Shown in pieces: positions 50,001 to 61,412 of a stretch of DNA of 64,000 bases (position 1 is the first letter of the stretch; every line of letters begins with the position of its first letter). Source of the stretch: Alligator mississippiensis (Eukaryota > Chordata > Crocodylia > Alligatoridae); contig NC_081833.1 of NCBI RefSeq assembly GCF_030867095.1, positions 70,149,895-70,213,894 on the forward strand, written 5' to 3'. Below the pieces are notes generated by a model, which saw only the letters and a program-made list of their open reading frames with translations, did no database searches and was not told the origin of the DNA. Made by a program: the position numbers and the translations under genes.

Positions 50001-53000
50001 TCCGGCAGTTTTGTGCCTTTTCACAAGGACTGGCTGTATTTGTAGTTTTCTCAAAGCGTGAATTTGATAGGTCCCTATCCATAAGCACATAGTCCTGTGC
50101 TAAAGGGGAATCTTGATTAGCTGTTAGCAGTATGCAGTCTGTGATGCATAGCAGGGGAGGTAGGGGCCTAGGTATGTATGTATGCAGCTAGTATGGCTGC
50201 TATTACTATACAAACAGAAGACTTGAAACCTTCTCCCTTTCTAATGAATAACTGAAGCCAAAAACCAGTCCCCTCTTCTCCTTACCACTGCTCTAACTTT
50301 TCAGCAAGCCACCAGTAGCACAAATTATATTTAGCATTGGTTTTCTGAGCTTCCCACATCCTATTAGTGAAGTAAAATTATTTCTAAATGAAAATTGTAA
50401 ATGGGTAAACTTAAATATAACCAAACACGTTCTAATAAAAAATATTTTTCTTCTGAACTTGAACAGCTTTGCAGTATAAGGGCTGGGGGCCGAGCAGAGC
50501 CCTGCTGCTTCAGTCTGCTCTGGCTGTATACAGTAGATTGCTAAAAGCCATAGAGTAGATATGGGTCAGCACCCTGATAGTCTTGTCACAAGCCAAAAAT
50601 GCATGATGCCCTGTGGGCTCTGCTCATTTCCACATGATCCTGGTGGAAAGGGAAGCATGATTTACAAGGCAGAGGGTGCTTGGTCAGGGGGTGCCTGGTA
50701 TTTAGAGAGCAGCCTCAGACTTCTTGTACATGAGAAACAAAGGAAAAGTTAGAGGTGTTTGTATTCTCCTGAGGAAAGCACTTACTTTTTATTTTTTGTT
50801 CTGGTTATGTTGCCACGCTGATATCCCAGCAAGTCACTGCAGAAGGAGTGGGCCCTATGCTGTCTTGAGGAATTTACTCTTGCATGGCAGCACAAAGTGA
50901 CGGTATAGTTTAGGGATAACTTAGTTGCCCTTCCTAATCTGTAGCCTGTGTGTGTGTGCATGCATATGTGCAGGTGTTACAAGATATAGCGAGGAAGAAG
51001 AAAGTAATTGATTAGGGAAAAACTGTGTAATCCCATGACATTTTTAATTTGCCTTAGTTTTAGTCACCCACTAGGGAGGGAAGTAATGGCCTGCTTTGTG
51101 CCATGTGTGGGAGAAAGTCTTTCTTTCTCTTGAAGTCTGGGGCCAGACTTCTCGGGGAGCAAGATAACCCTGCTTAAAGTTCATGGTAACCATTTCAGCA
51201 TTTCTTTCCAATGTAACTAACTTGGCCCAGGAGAGAGAAATCCATTTAGAACAGTTCTGACCTATCTGCCTGCAAGTGAGAACATGAGTCATTCTTCGGG
51301 ATGTGGCAATGGGAAGAGGGACTATTGTGGTTGCTGGTAATTCCCTAAAAGTCTGCTTGGTGCAGTAATTGAAGGGGTTCATGAACTGCTTGATATCATA
51401 CTGTCCATCTTCATCTCCAGAAAGTTGGATGTCCCCATTTATAGGGAAGCGAAGACACCTTTTATGCTGTTAAGATGGTATTTACTCTTCTCCACAAGGT
51501 ATGGGATTGCCCAGTGCTTGCTCTGTATTAACCTGTTAGCTTGTAGCAGACCTCCCTTACACCCTCATGCCAGCTCTATCTGCAGAAGCAGCTGCATACA
51601 GACATACATTTGGAGTGTGCAGATGTGAGCTGTGCAGACAATGAGGGAGCCTGTTTATTGCCTATTTCTGTACTAAAGTGCAGCAGGAGGATGGAGGCTT
51701 CCTGTTTATAACCGATTGCCATCTGCGTGGATTACATTGGTCTCAGAATAAGTGGCATATCTATGCATCCATGAGACAGTGCAAGGCATAGGGAACTCTG
51801 CATGCAGCTGAAAATATAGCATGATGCTCCTCCATCTCTGTTTCAGGGGGGTAGTATATGTCTGGATAGACATGAGTCTGCAGATCATTATGTATCCTGA
51901 ATTTATAAATAGGATGTTTTGGTGCATCCTATATGGAGCAGAGCTAATGCTTCAGCCCACCACATGATGTCAGTTGGATATGAGGATTCCCTACCCATCT
52001 GGAAATCAGGACCAGGTTGTCCCAAAATAGGCCTAGGACCAATGGTTGCTTGTGATTTTTGCTTTTCTAAATGTTCAGCGTTCTGACAATGTCGCCTCTT
52101 GCAGATCTGGATGGAACATGAGTGAGAAATGAGTCCTTTGGCATTTGCCGTAATTTATCAGTTGGCCTTTTAGGAGAGCTCCTCTGTCCCGAACCTCACA
52201 ACTGGAACTTTTTATCTCCATGGCAGTTTTAGTACACCAGAAACGTTGCTCAGGAAAGTGTAATTTAACAGTAGGTTATTTAAAAAGATGTCCATGCATT
52301 ATTGTGGATGTTGTTGTTTGGCTAGAAAACTTCTTACATATCATGGACTACATCTCAGTTAAATATCCATATAGAAAATGGGTCAAAAGCTGACTTTGTT
52401 ATATGGTCTGTGCTCCATTCCATGACCAAACTGACCTTATCAGGACAAAGGGGATCCCTTCTTCTGTGAAAGCATACGTTATAACTAATCTACTCGGTCC
52501 CACAACTAATCCCCCATGGTTTCAGTTGCACAGTATCTCGGTGTGAAAATTGTATCCGTTCAAAGAAATTGCTTCACCTGGGGGTAAGCCAGTATCCACA
52601 TCTCTTATTCTGGGGCAAGCTGGGTAACTTTTTTTTTTACATACCTCTTTTAATCTACTAGCAACTGAATTTCCCTTTGTCTTCCCATTCCCTTTGAAAT
52701 GTGCCTTTGGGAACATTTCGCTCAGCCTGGCAGTGTCTCAGCACTCCAAATCCTGTGTGGAAAAAATGCATGAAGCAAATTAAACTAAATGACTTGTAAG
52801 TAAAAGATCGGGTCAAAACACTGTCAAGATGAACATCGTTGAGCTGATGGGTGCAGCGCATGTGTGATTGGAGAGCCTGAAAATGATCTCACTAGGAAAA
52901 AAACCCCTGACCATGGCAGGGGGCGTTGCTCTTGAGATTTATGATTTAAAAAATAAAATCTGGTCTCTGTCCATGTGTTTTATTATTGCCATTGTGAACA

Positions 53001-55499
53001 GAAGGAGGATTAGAAGAAGATTGTAGCCTGGTGCTAATTGTAGCAAAGTTTGGGTTAAGGCAAAGGCTAAAAATGGAGTTGGGGGGAGAGGGAATGAGAG
53101 TCAGCGGCTGAGAGCTGTTCTTCTGGCATCATTTGTGGCTTGGCCCAGTTGGCTCCTGGTGAGCCATTCCATTGGTTTTACTCACGGCATCTTTCTTTGT
53201 CGGGACTCATTCTGCATCCTCAGCAATTTAACGTCTGTGCCTCACCGGTAGAACAGTTCTACTTAAAATTAGTATATGTTGCAGCTGGCAGCCATTGAGT
53301 TGGGAAGTTGTAATGCATACAAGTGCAGTTTGGATTTTCCTTTAATGTAAATCAGCGATGGAAATGCTTTATTTTATCCAGAGTGGACTTGCTTTAATAT
53401 GTGTATTTTTAAACAAATGTACTTAACTAAAGAAAACAACCCCAAACACCCAGTCTCTCCTCCCCCAACTGGGGTTGTGTTTTACCTTAAGGTCTGTCTC
53501 GATCCAAAATCCTACCGAATATAACACATGGGTTTTTTTGCCTCAGTCTGGCTTGCTGCTTTCAAATGATGGGGTATAGCCTTGATTTCTGGGGTAATAA
53601 TTACCTGGGCTTTGCCTTCAGTTGGTGGTGTTTGTTTTTTAAATCAAGATAGCTATCTAAGTTAAAAATACAAAGAAATCATGAATGAAGGCAGGGGGGG
53701 ATGGAATCTGATCTTAGTTCTGCCAGTGTTGATCAAGGATGTTACCACTAAAGCTAAGATAAGAACAACCAGAATGAGCCCCTGAGAGTGGAAGAATTTG
53801 GGATTTTAAAAAGAGGTACTTAGTTGGGAAAGGGCTGAAAGTAGTACTTTTCATCTAACTGCTGTTTGGAAAGTCAGTGCTACAAGTTTGTTCAAAAAAT
53901 CATCTATTTGGATTTATTTTGGAAAGGAGGACTTTTTAGAGCCTGTTGTTCTTGTAAGCCAAGGTCACAATTATACTTTCAGACCCTTGTGTTTTTGGGA
54001 CCTTGTCTGTGTGGGTTGTCTTTCACAGGGTAGAGGCTCTGATTCCTGTTTGGACCACATAGCACTTTCTCCCTTCCCTTGCCTGAGTTGAAAGCCCCCG
54101 CCATTTGAGTCTGACATAAATATCTGTTGTTTCCATAGAAAGTGTGCTGTTTCACAGAAGACTGGTGTTCTGGGCAATACATTGAAGAGATTCGTAGGTA
54201 TAAGAGGAAGCGAAAACAGCCTCTGAAACAATGGGGAGGTTTAAAAAAACTGCTCTGCTTCTGCCAAGCTCTTTTTTTTTGGGTTGTCATAGAAATGTGC
54301 CAGTCTGTGTGTCTCTCAGATGAGCTCACTAAATGAATGGCTGTGCAGGATGAGTCTGGTTTCAATGAAGATGTTTGTACTTGAGGAGCACAGATGGTCT
54401 AAAACCACAACCCAGAATCTAAACACCCCTGAACTTCGTGGGGGAGGGGAAGAGGCAGGAGGTGAAATCTGAGTTTCATGACTTGTACAGCTCTGTCCTG
54501 CTTAGCTGCCCAAAACAAGAGTAAGGAAAGTGGGCCTTGTTCTTGGTAGGGGAAGGGAGGGAGATGCAAAATGGGGTGGGAAGATTTTCTTAAGTGGATT
54601 CCTTTGCAGTGATGGGGTTTATGCAATTTCAGTAACAGGTCATGCCAAGAGTGACCTGGCCTGTCTGTTCTTTCCCATAAGCAGCAGTCTGAGGGATGTC
54701 TCAAACCTTTTTCCTTCCTGACCTGTCTGTCTTAAACAAACCTCAGTAGCATATCTCATTTGCAAACGCTCTCTCTTGAGGTCAGATCTTCAGATTGTAG
54801 GGTAAAGCTTGGAAAGAAATGAACTCTTTTTACCTGCAGAGGTCCTGTGGTAGTTTCAGGACCTTGATCTTCACTTGCCCTTTACACTGCTGGAATTGGG
54901 GCGTAAATACCATCTAAGTCTAGGGGTATGCTTACTAGAAGGCAGTATACCCGTGAGTGGCCTGGAATGACGGCAATTTCAGGGAACATGGAAAACTAAC
55001 AGATTAAAACATTCGTAGTCAGTGACAAATAGTGCCTTTCAAAATGAAACCACTGTCATCAGAGGTTTGCATTGTTGAGAAGCATGCACTTTAAAGACTT
55101 CCATGCAGGCCTGTTTTGAATATAACTAAGCCTCAACCTTGGCTACAGCATGAAACACAGCTGTTCAGGCTTTTCTCTTGATACTCATTGTTACATGTTA
55201 TTCTGTCTTAAATGTACTGCTTGAACTTTTATTGGAAAGTGAGATTTGGGTGGAAGCTCTCTCCTACTTAATGAGAAGTATAGTTTAAGCAAAGATCAGT
55301 TGTTTTTAAGTTTTTTGCAAAGGCTATGAGAAGGCAAACCTTTTCTAATGCTCCTTCTCAGTGCTTTTCAAAGGCTAGAATTCCCTGTTAAGGACCTTAC
55401 GATTTATTGCTCTGGGAATATCTGTAGTCCCTAATAATAATATCCTTTTTATCTACCTATCTTGCCTTATTGTTTTGTACTTCGACCGAATAGAAGATA

Positions 55500-55590
55500 C
55501 GCAGATATAGACACCACAGGTATCATTGGGGATTGAACCTGGGACCTTCTGTGCTGTAACGCAGGCATCTGGTGCTTGGTTTACAGAATT
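55500..55590 (-). mobile_element. tRNA-derived SINE fragment
   Basis: On the minus strand GGTTCAATCCC (55539-55529) matches the RNA polymerase III B box (GGTTCGANTCC), and the upstream bases (CAGAAGGTCCCA) look like a tRNA variable-arm and T-arm segment. The A-box side is decayed. It reads as an old tRNA-derived SINE, not a tRNA gene, because the acceptor stem does not close. Confidence 0.45.
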
Positions 55591-56554
55591 TAATTACATA
55601 TAAGTAGTAGGCCCTTTTCATCACTGGGGGTCATTCATAACACTGGAGGGGGAGACCTGATCACAAACACAAGCTGATATATTGCCTATGTACTTTTTTC
55701 AAAAGTGGATGCCAAAATATTTCTTCAGTATTAGCACAGCAACTTTGAGTTAAGAATTGATAGACGGATAAAATGATGCACAGAAAGAGAATACAAGCCT
55801 AGTCAAAGGTACAGAGAATTTGGGAGGCCTGATTTCCATTCCCAGCTCTCACCAAGGGGCAAGACTATGGAGATCTGGGTTAGTAGCTAGGAGCTTCTCA
55901 GTTCTTCCAGATGTGCCACTGACTCACTGTACGGACCTGAAAAGAGGCTTGATGGCTCTTTGTGGTTTCTCATTTGAAAGATGGTGTTGATATGCTTTCT
56001 TACTACAGATTAGATGCACTAATGTTTAATTAATTAAAGAGCCAGTATCAACTTGAAGTATTTAGACGGTTCAATTTAAAGTATAAAAAGCACCTTTTTA
56101 CGTAGAGTACCCCATAGAACACCCTTTGACATAATATGTCCGAATACATAAGGTTTCTTCTCTCTCTTTTGGTCTTGGAAAAGAAAATAAATGTAGAATT
56201 AGTTGTTGGTTTCTTTTTCATCTCCCTCTCTGTGGTAATGTTTTCAGTAGGAGAATAAATGACCAGTTATACAAAACTATAGAGACAGTGCTACTGATTA
56301 GACAATTAGTAGTGTCAAATGCAAAATTAAACCAGGTAGAGACTAAAAATCATGTTTTCACTAGTATCTCTCTTGAGATGGTCCTTGTAACCATAGTAGG
56401 AATGGCACTTTTAGGCAGAAATGTCTTTTTTTTCTTTTTTCTTAGAGAAACAAACTGACTTTTTTTTTTTTTTTTTACACCACCTTGAGAAGGTAAAGCT
56501 CTGCATCAGTGTTGAGTGTTAGCTGCAAGGTTTCAACACCTTGAACCTGAAGCC

Positions 56555-56640
56555 CTGGTTCAGGGTCCATCCTTACCAATGGAAAGATTCCTGTTGACTT
56601 TGGTGGGCTTTGAGTCAGGTTCTGAGAGGATAATTCATAA
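56555..56640. mobile_element. Ancient LINE/SINE fragment (GACTTTGGTGGGCTTTGAGTCAGG type)
   Basis: TGGAAAGATTCCTGTTGACT followed by TTGGTGGGCTTTGAGTCAGG resembles a very old amniote repeat (TGGAAAGACTCCCATTGACTTCAGTGGGCTTTGGATCAGG). A weaker similar word, CTATTGACTTCAATTGGC, occurs at about 58010. The family name is not certain. Confidence 0.4.
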
Positions 56641-58312
56641 GCTCTCATTTTAATGTTATTAACTGGTGTTTTAATTGGTTAAGTTCACATGGATCTGGAG
56701 AAAAATGTTACTTGATCTGAGATGCCACCTTTGTGGCACATGCTTGCAGTGCTGTCTCAAAAGCTTGCACTGAAGGAGACTCCACTAGAAACAAATGCTT
56801 CCAGTGGAAGAGCCTTCCTTTCCATCATAGATTGCTCTCAGTCTGTAAGTTTGGAGTCTGTTTAGATTGACCTTCTCGTGGGGATTTGTATGTGGGGTTG
56901 TTGTTTTTTGTTTTGTTTTTTTTTAACTTTTAATATGAAATGCAGCTTTGACATTCAGACTGTCTGAAACAAAAACAGAGAAGTCTCAACATGAACAGAG
57001 AATATTTTTAAAGGACTTTATGGCTCTAAGTTCCTAACAGAGTCCAGATGTCTCCTATCTTTGCTCTTTCTGCAGCATTTTCTGGCTGCAGCGTATTTTG
57101 ATTTTTGAATCTGGGCCAAGTTGTGTGCCAAGTCCTGAAATAAAGTAAATCAGTGAGTTGTTCTTGGACATTTCTCCTTAATCCAACCAACCCAAATCAA
57201 ACTTGAGCTCTGACCTCAGGACTGCACATTCAAATATTTTCCTTTGCCTCCTCCATTTCAAAGTAGCAAAAGCAGGAGATTACCACTTTGCTGTAGTTAA
57301 GCAGACGGCTTATACGACATTCATGCAGCTGAAGCAACTGTGTTCTTTGGGACCTGGTGCTTGTTAAAACACAGGCAACATCTGCTAGCTCCCTGTGGTG
57401 CTTCACCATGACTCCTGTCATGTGGGTCAGGGTGCATACTGAAAAAGGATGTATCTGAAGGCATGCATTTCATTGGGAATTAGGCAGGCACTGAAGGGGA
57501 ATATTTTCCTAGTCATCTCATGTGAAAGAGTTAACTTGAGACATTGAGCTAATACCACCCCCCAGAACTCCAATCAGGACTCAATCACAGGGCAAGCAGA
57601 CTCTCTCCTGTGTGTTTGTGGTTTCTTATACAAACACTTACCTCCATGGCATCTAAGCACTCTGCTCCATTGAATTTGGCCTGTAGTGCTATGATTTCAC
57701 AGACCACCTCTCCACCCATTATATAACATCCCTGTGACAGCAGCAACAATTGCTTGTATTGCAGAATAATATGCATTAAGATGCTATTTTTTTCGGTGTA
57801 TTTTCAGGTCTGTTTAGCTGCTAGGAACAAGGAGAGCTAGCATATTGCCACTCTCTGTGAACAGCTATCTCCCCCTTGGCTGCCCCCAGCACTTGGATAT
57901 TACCTTCTGGGAAATTGGGTTCAAGTGCCTGAATTGGAGAAAATAATTGACTTCTAGTCCCTTGTCAGAAGCTGACTCCCAAGTTTGCTGAATTTAGTAT
58001 GCAAATTTTCTATTGACTTCAATTGGCTTTTGACTAGGCTTGCAAGTACATGTACTCATTTTCAATAGGGCAATCTGGTCCTTTATAAGGGAGCAGATAG
58101 CCCTGTTAATGAAGCCTAGCAGTGGGCGGTCAGCTAATGTGAGAATACCCAACTAGCAGTTAAAACCCCAGAGAAATGGTGGAAGGAACAGTTTGTGGCC
58201 AGGAGGCAGACTGGAATCCAGAAAAGTTTGCTACCAGGAGGGGCCATGGTATTGGGCCAGACCTAAAAGACCAGTCCCTAGCTGGAGAAGGGATTAGAGT
58301 TTTTTTTGTGTT

Positions 58313-58330
58313 TTGTTGTTGTTGTTGTTT
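58313..58330. repeat. TTG trinucleotide repeat
   Basis: About six TTG units, flanked by T-rich sequence on both sides. Confidence 0.85.
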
Positions 58331-59107
58331 TGTTACTTTGGTGCCAGGACTGTGTGTTTATTTAGAGGACTGGCTGAGGAGCTCCTGAGGGAGCAAAGCC
58401 AGTCTGCAAGGCAGCAGGAATACCACCTGGTTAACACCACTGACCATTCATACCATGTCTTCTGGCATGACTGACCATCTTCCATGCAGCAGGGGCCAAG
58501 ATTGGAAGGAATACAAGTACCCAGAGGCATTTGGGATACAGTTGCATTGACATTGGGGGTGGGATTTAAGAGCATGCTCTCTGGTCCTCTCTTGGTTCTC
58601 TGTGAATTAGGGCAGTGCTGAACACTTTTGAAATGCCCTCCTTGGGCACTTTTATTGACCAGTGCTTCCCCAGAATTAAAGGGCAACTACACATAAAACC
58701 TAGATCAAAACTGACATTTGAAGCAATGCACATTTTCATTGCAGTACAAAATGGCATCTAGTCTAAGTGTCACACATGTAGATCAGAGTATGTAGTTTAA
58801 AAGGAACATAGCTGAAATTCTTGGCAACGGGGCTCTCTGTCTACTTTATAGATGAGCGATATTTAAGATAAGGGAAGTGGTGCTGTTTGTCAGAAATATG
58901 TATAAAGAAGGATACATGGCATTGGGTCTGATTTTTGCCAAATGTGAAGAGATTCTTAATTTTTTTACATTGCAGTAGTGCTTCAGGCCCTCAAACAGGT
59001 CTGGGTCTCTTACTGTGGACACAATATAAGAAATAGCAAACTGTAGCCTCCAAGCCTAGCCCAACTAGTTATGTGTAGAGGAATATATTTGTATTTTTCA
59101 GGTAATA

Positions 59108-59562
59108 CAGATTTCCCTCACTTTATGCTGTACACACGTTCCTGGAAAACGGCACATAACTCAAATTTGCATAAAGGGAACCCACTTTACAATGTAACAA
59201 ATAGAGATGCGTTCCAAGACCTCAACTGTACTGACCCCCAGAAACCGTTTCTACCACTTTTACAAGACAAATTTGGTACTTGCCAACAGCAGCAGACAGT
59301 ACACACAAGCACAGGGCACTATCATAATGGGGATGGCAACTACAGAAACACGTGTCACAGACAACGAATGAAGAGCACAGATTCACACAGGAGATTATTT
59401 TGGTGCGTGCCACTCCCACAATGCACCGCACAAAGCAACTGACTACGGGCTTCCACCACACCAATCGCATAAGAATGAATTTACCTTGCATATAACAAGT
59501 TTTTGGTATAAAAAGGGTCATTGCATAAAAGAAAATTTGCACATGCAAGCGAGGGTAACCTG
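59108..59562. mobile_element. Tc1/mariner-superfamily (pogo/Tigger-like) element with TA target site
   Basis: The left end CAGATTTCCCTCACTTTATG and the inverted right end CAGGTTACCCTCGCTTGCAT match over the first 16 bases except about three positions. TA flanks both sides (59106-59107 and 59563-59564), the target site of Tc1/mariner/pogo transposons. At 455 bases it is non-autonomous; the interior open frames (123 forward, 108 reverse) show no transposase motif. A second pair of inverted words inside (GCATAAAGGGAACC and TTTTGGTATAAAAAGGG) suggests a longer subterminal repeat. Confidence 0.7.
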
Positions 59563-61097
59563 TATTGTAGTTAAATTGAATTAATCATTCTGAGGCATTT
59601 TTGCTCCCTATGTTTTAGCAGTTTGACATGCAATTATACAATTATTATGCAACAGTGAATACCAGGGCTGTAGTAAATGAGACAGTTTAGAAAGAAATTC
59701 TATAAAATGTTGAAGGAGTGATCTCAATCCCAGTATATTTTTGTAATTCTTTTGTCACTTACTAGGAGCATCTGCACATACATGGTTTATTTTCCATGAT
59801 TTTTGTGAATCCACATCGAATGTAGCAGCAATACCGTGCTTGATACCGATCTCTTGAGTGTTGAGGACTCTTTCTGGCCTTGTTATTTGCTCCCTGAAAT
59901 TGGGATGCTGGGCATATATCTATTGTGTATGTTAAGTTCAGACAGCATTGTGCTGAGAAATAGCAGTGCTCTAAGACAGTGACATTACAGTTCAGGAGGT
60001 AATGTAGAGTGGACTCGGCAAAGCGTTGCCTGGTACTATAATTGACCATGTGCCTTTTTTACTGTTATCCCCCAGCTTCTCTTTTCTGCACAGTCCAAAT
60101 ACAGCTCTCCAGTTCTTCACCCCACATTGGGGTGTGCAACTCCGTCATAGTCTTGTCATTCAGATAGAAGCCAGTAAATGGAGGAAGTGAAGAAAATGCT
60201 GGGACTGGCTGCTTAGAAAAGTGACTCTTAGTGGAGAGACATGGCTCCTGGCCTGGAGGAATTTCCTCTAAAGAAGCATTCTTGCTTAGTCCTGTCTTCC
60301 ACAGGTGAAAAACCATCACAGCTCCTTAGGAACCAGGCAATAAACTCAGTATAATTTGTTGAACAGCATCTGTTAATATATTTCCTTCTTCAAACAGAGA
60401 GGCCTCCAGACTTTGTTTCAGGGAAGTACAAAGATGGGCCTTGTAACCTGTCCTGGAGGTTGGTGGTCTCTTGGCCCAGTGGAAGATGAATTCGAGACCT
60501 GAGTTGTCCACCATGGGTATCCTGTCTCTAATGTCATGATGCAGGAGCTATGTCTGCAGAAGTCTTTGCAACAGCTGACCTCGTGCATAAGGAGAAGAAA
60601 AGCCCCAATAACACAGTTTGTGTTATACCTGGAAGTCAGCCTGCTTTATAAAGAGCAAGGGACCCATGTGCCCATTGTAAGTAAATGGGCAGCCCTTGTC
60701 TGTACTGGCGGCATTGTGGCCTTGAGGAACAGCATCATATGGAGAATATCACAGGAGCCCAACTAAGCTCCTGTGCACCACTAATTGAACTGCACAGCAC
60801 TATCTGTTATGGTGGCACCCTGATAGATCCCTTTCTTTTTCCCAGATACCCAAATTCATGATAGGTTATTTAATTACTTGACCAGCTGGGAAGAAAGAGA
60901 AGAGGCATTTTGCTCCAGTCTTTTATTCTCCTGGCTAAGAACCCTTTTGAGCCTGCGTTGCAGTTTCATGGTGTGAAGAGGGCTGGGGTTGCCTTGCATT
61001 GTACCAGCATAGACTTCTTCAGATTATAAAACAAGGGAACCTTTCTCAACACAGTTTTCCCCAGATGATGTAAACATGTCATCTGAATGTCCTAATC
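59563..61097. other. Intron 1 sequence, nothing recognised
   Basis: Open frames are short on both strands and show no motif. No RNA gene or repeat was recognised. Confidence 0.5.
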
Positions 61098-61412
61098 CAG
61101 GGGAGTCAAACTCACCTAGGGCTCTGGGGCGGATCCAGACTTTGGGGCTCCTTGTGGGCTGGATTAAGCTCAGGATATGAGGGCTGCTGCAGTAGCTACC
61201 AGGGTGGTGGCAGTGGGTCCATTGTTGATGACGGTAGTGAGGGGAGCAGTGACAGCAATGAATTTGACGGGTGACTTCAGGCGTGGTAGTGACCAGCCAA
61301 GCTGGCTGCCAGCAACCTTGACCAATGGAGCCAAAGCACCCTGGATTCTGCAGCTGCATAGAGAGACTCCACAGGCCAGATCTGGCCTGTAGGCAGTAGT
61401 TTGATGCCCCTC
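61098..61412. mobile_element. hAT-type MITE
   Basis: The start CAGGGGAGTCAAACTCAC and the inverted end GAGGGGCATCAAACTACT share the pattern GGGGNNTCAAACT. This is the CAGGGGTGTCAAACTCA terminus known from many amniote hAT MITEs, and the internal GGCCAGATCTGGCCTGTAGG near the right end is also typical. The 8-base flanks (TCCTAATC-type left, TCCTGGGT right) match only in part. It is non-coding. Confidence 0.6.

Larger units (their letters stand above)
47044..59107. other. Intron 1 sequence, mostly unique
   Basis: No exon is seen in 12 kb. Items noticed are a tRNA-derived SINE piece (55500-55590), an old repeat piece (56555-56640), a T-rich run (56458-56476) and a TTG repeat (58313-58330). The short open frames have no motif. 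Confidence 0.6.

Noticed and set aside
55500-55590. Possible tRNA gene on the minus strand
   Set aside because: A B-box-like motif is present but the acceptor stem does not close and the A-box side is decayed, so a SINE remnant fits better.
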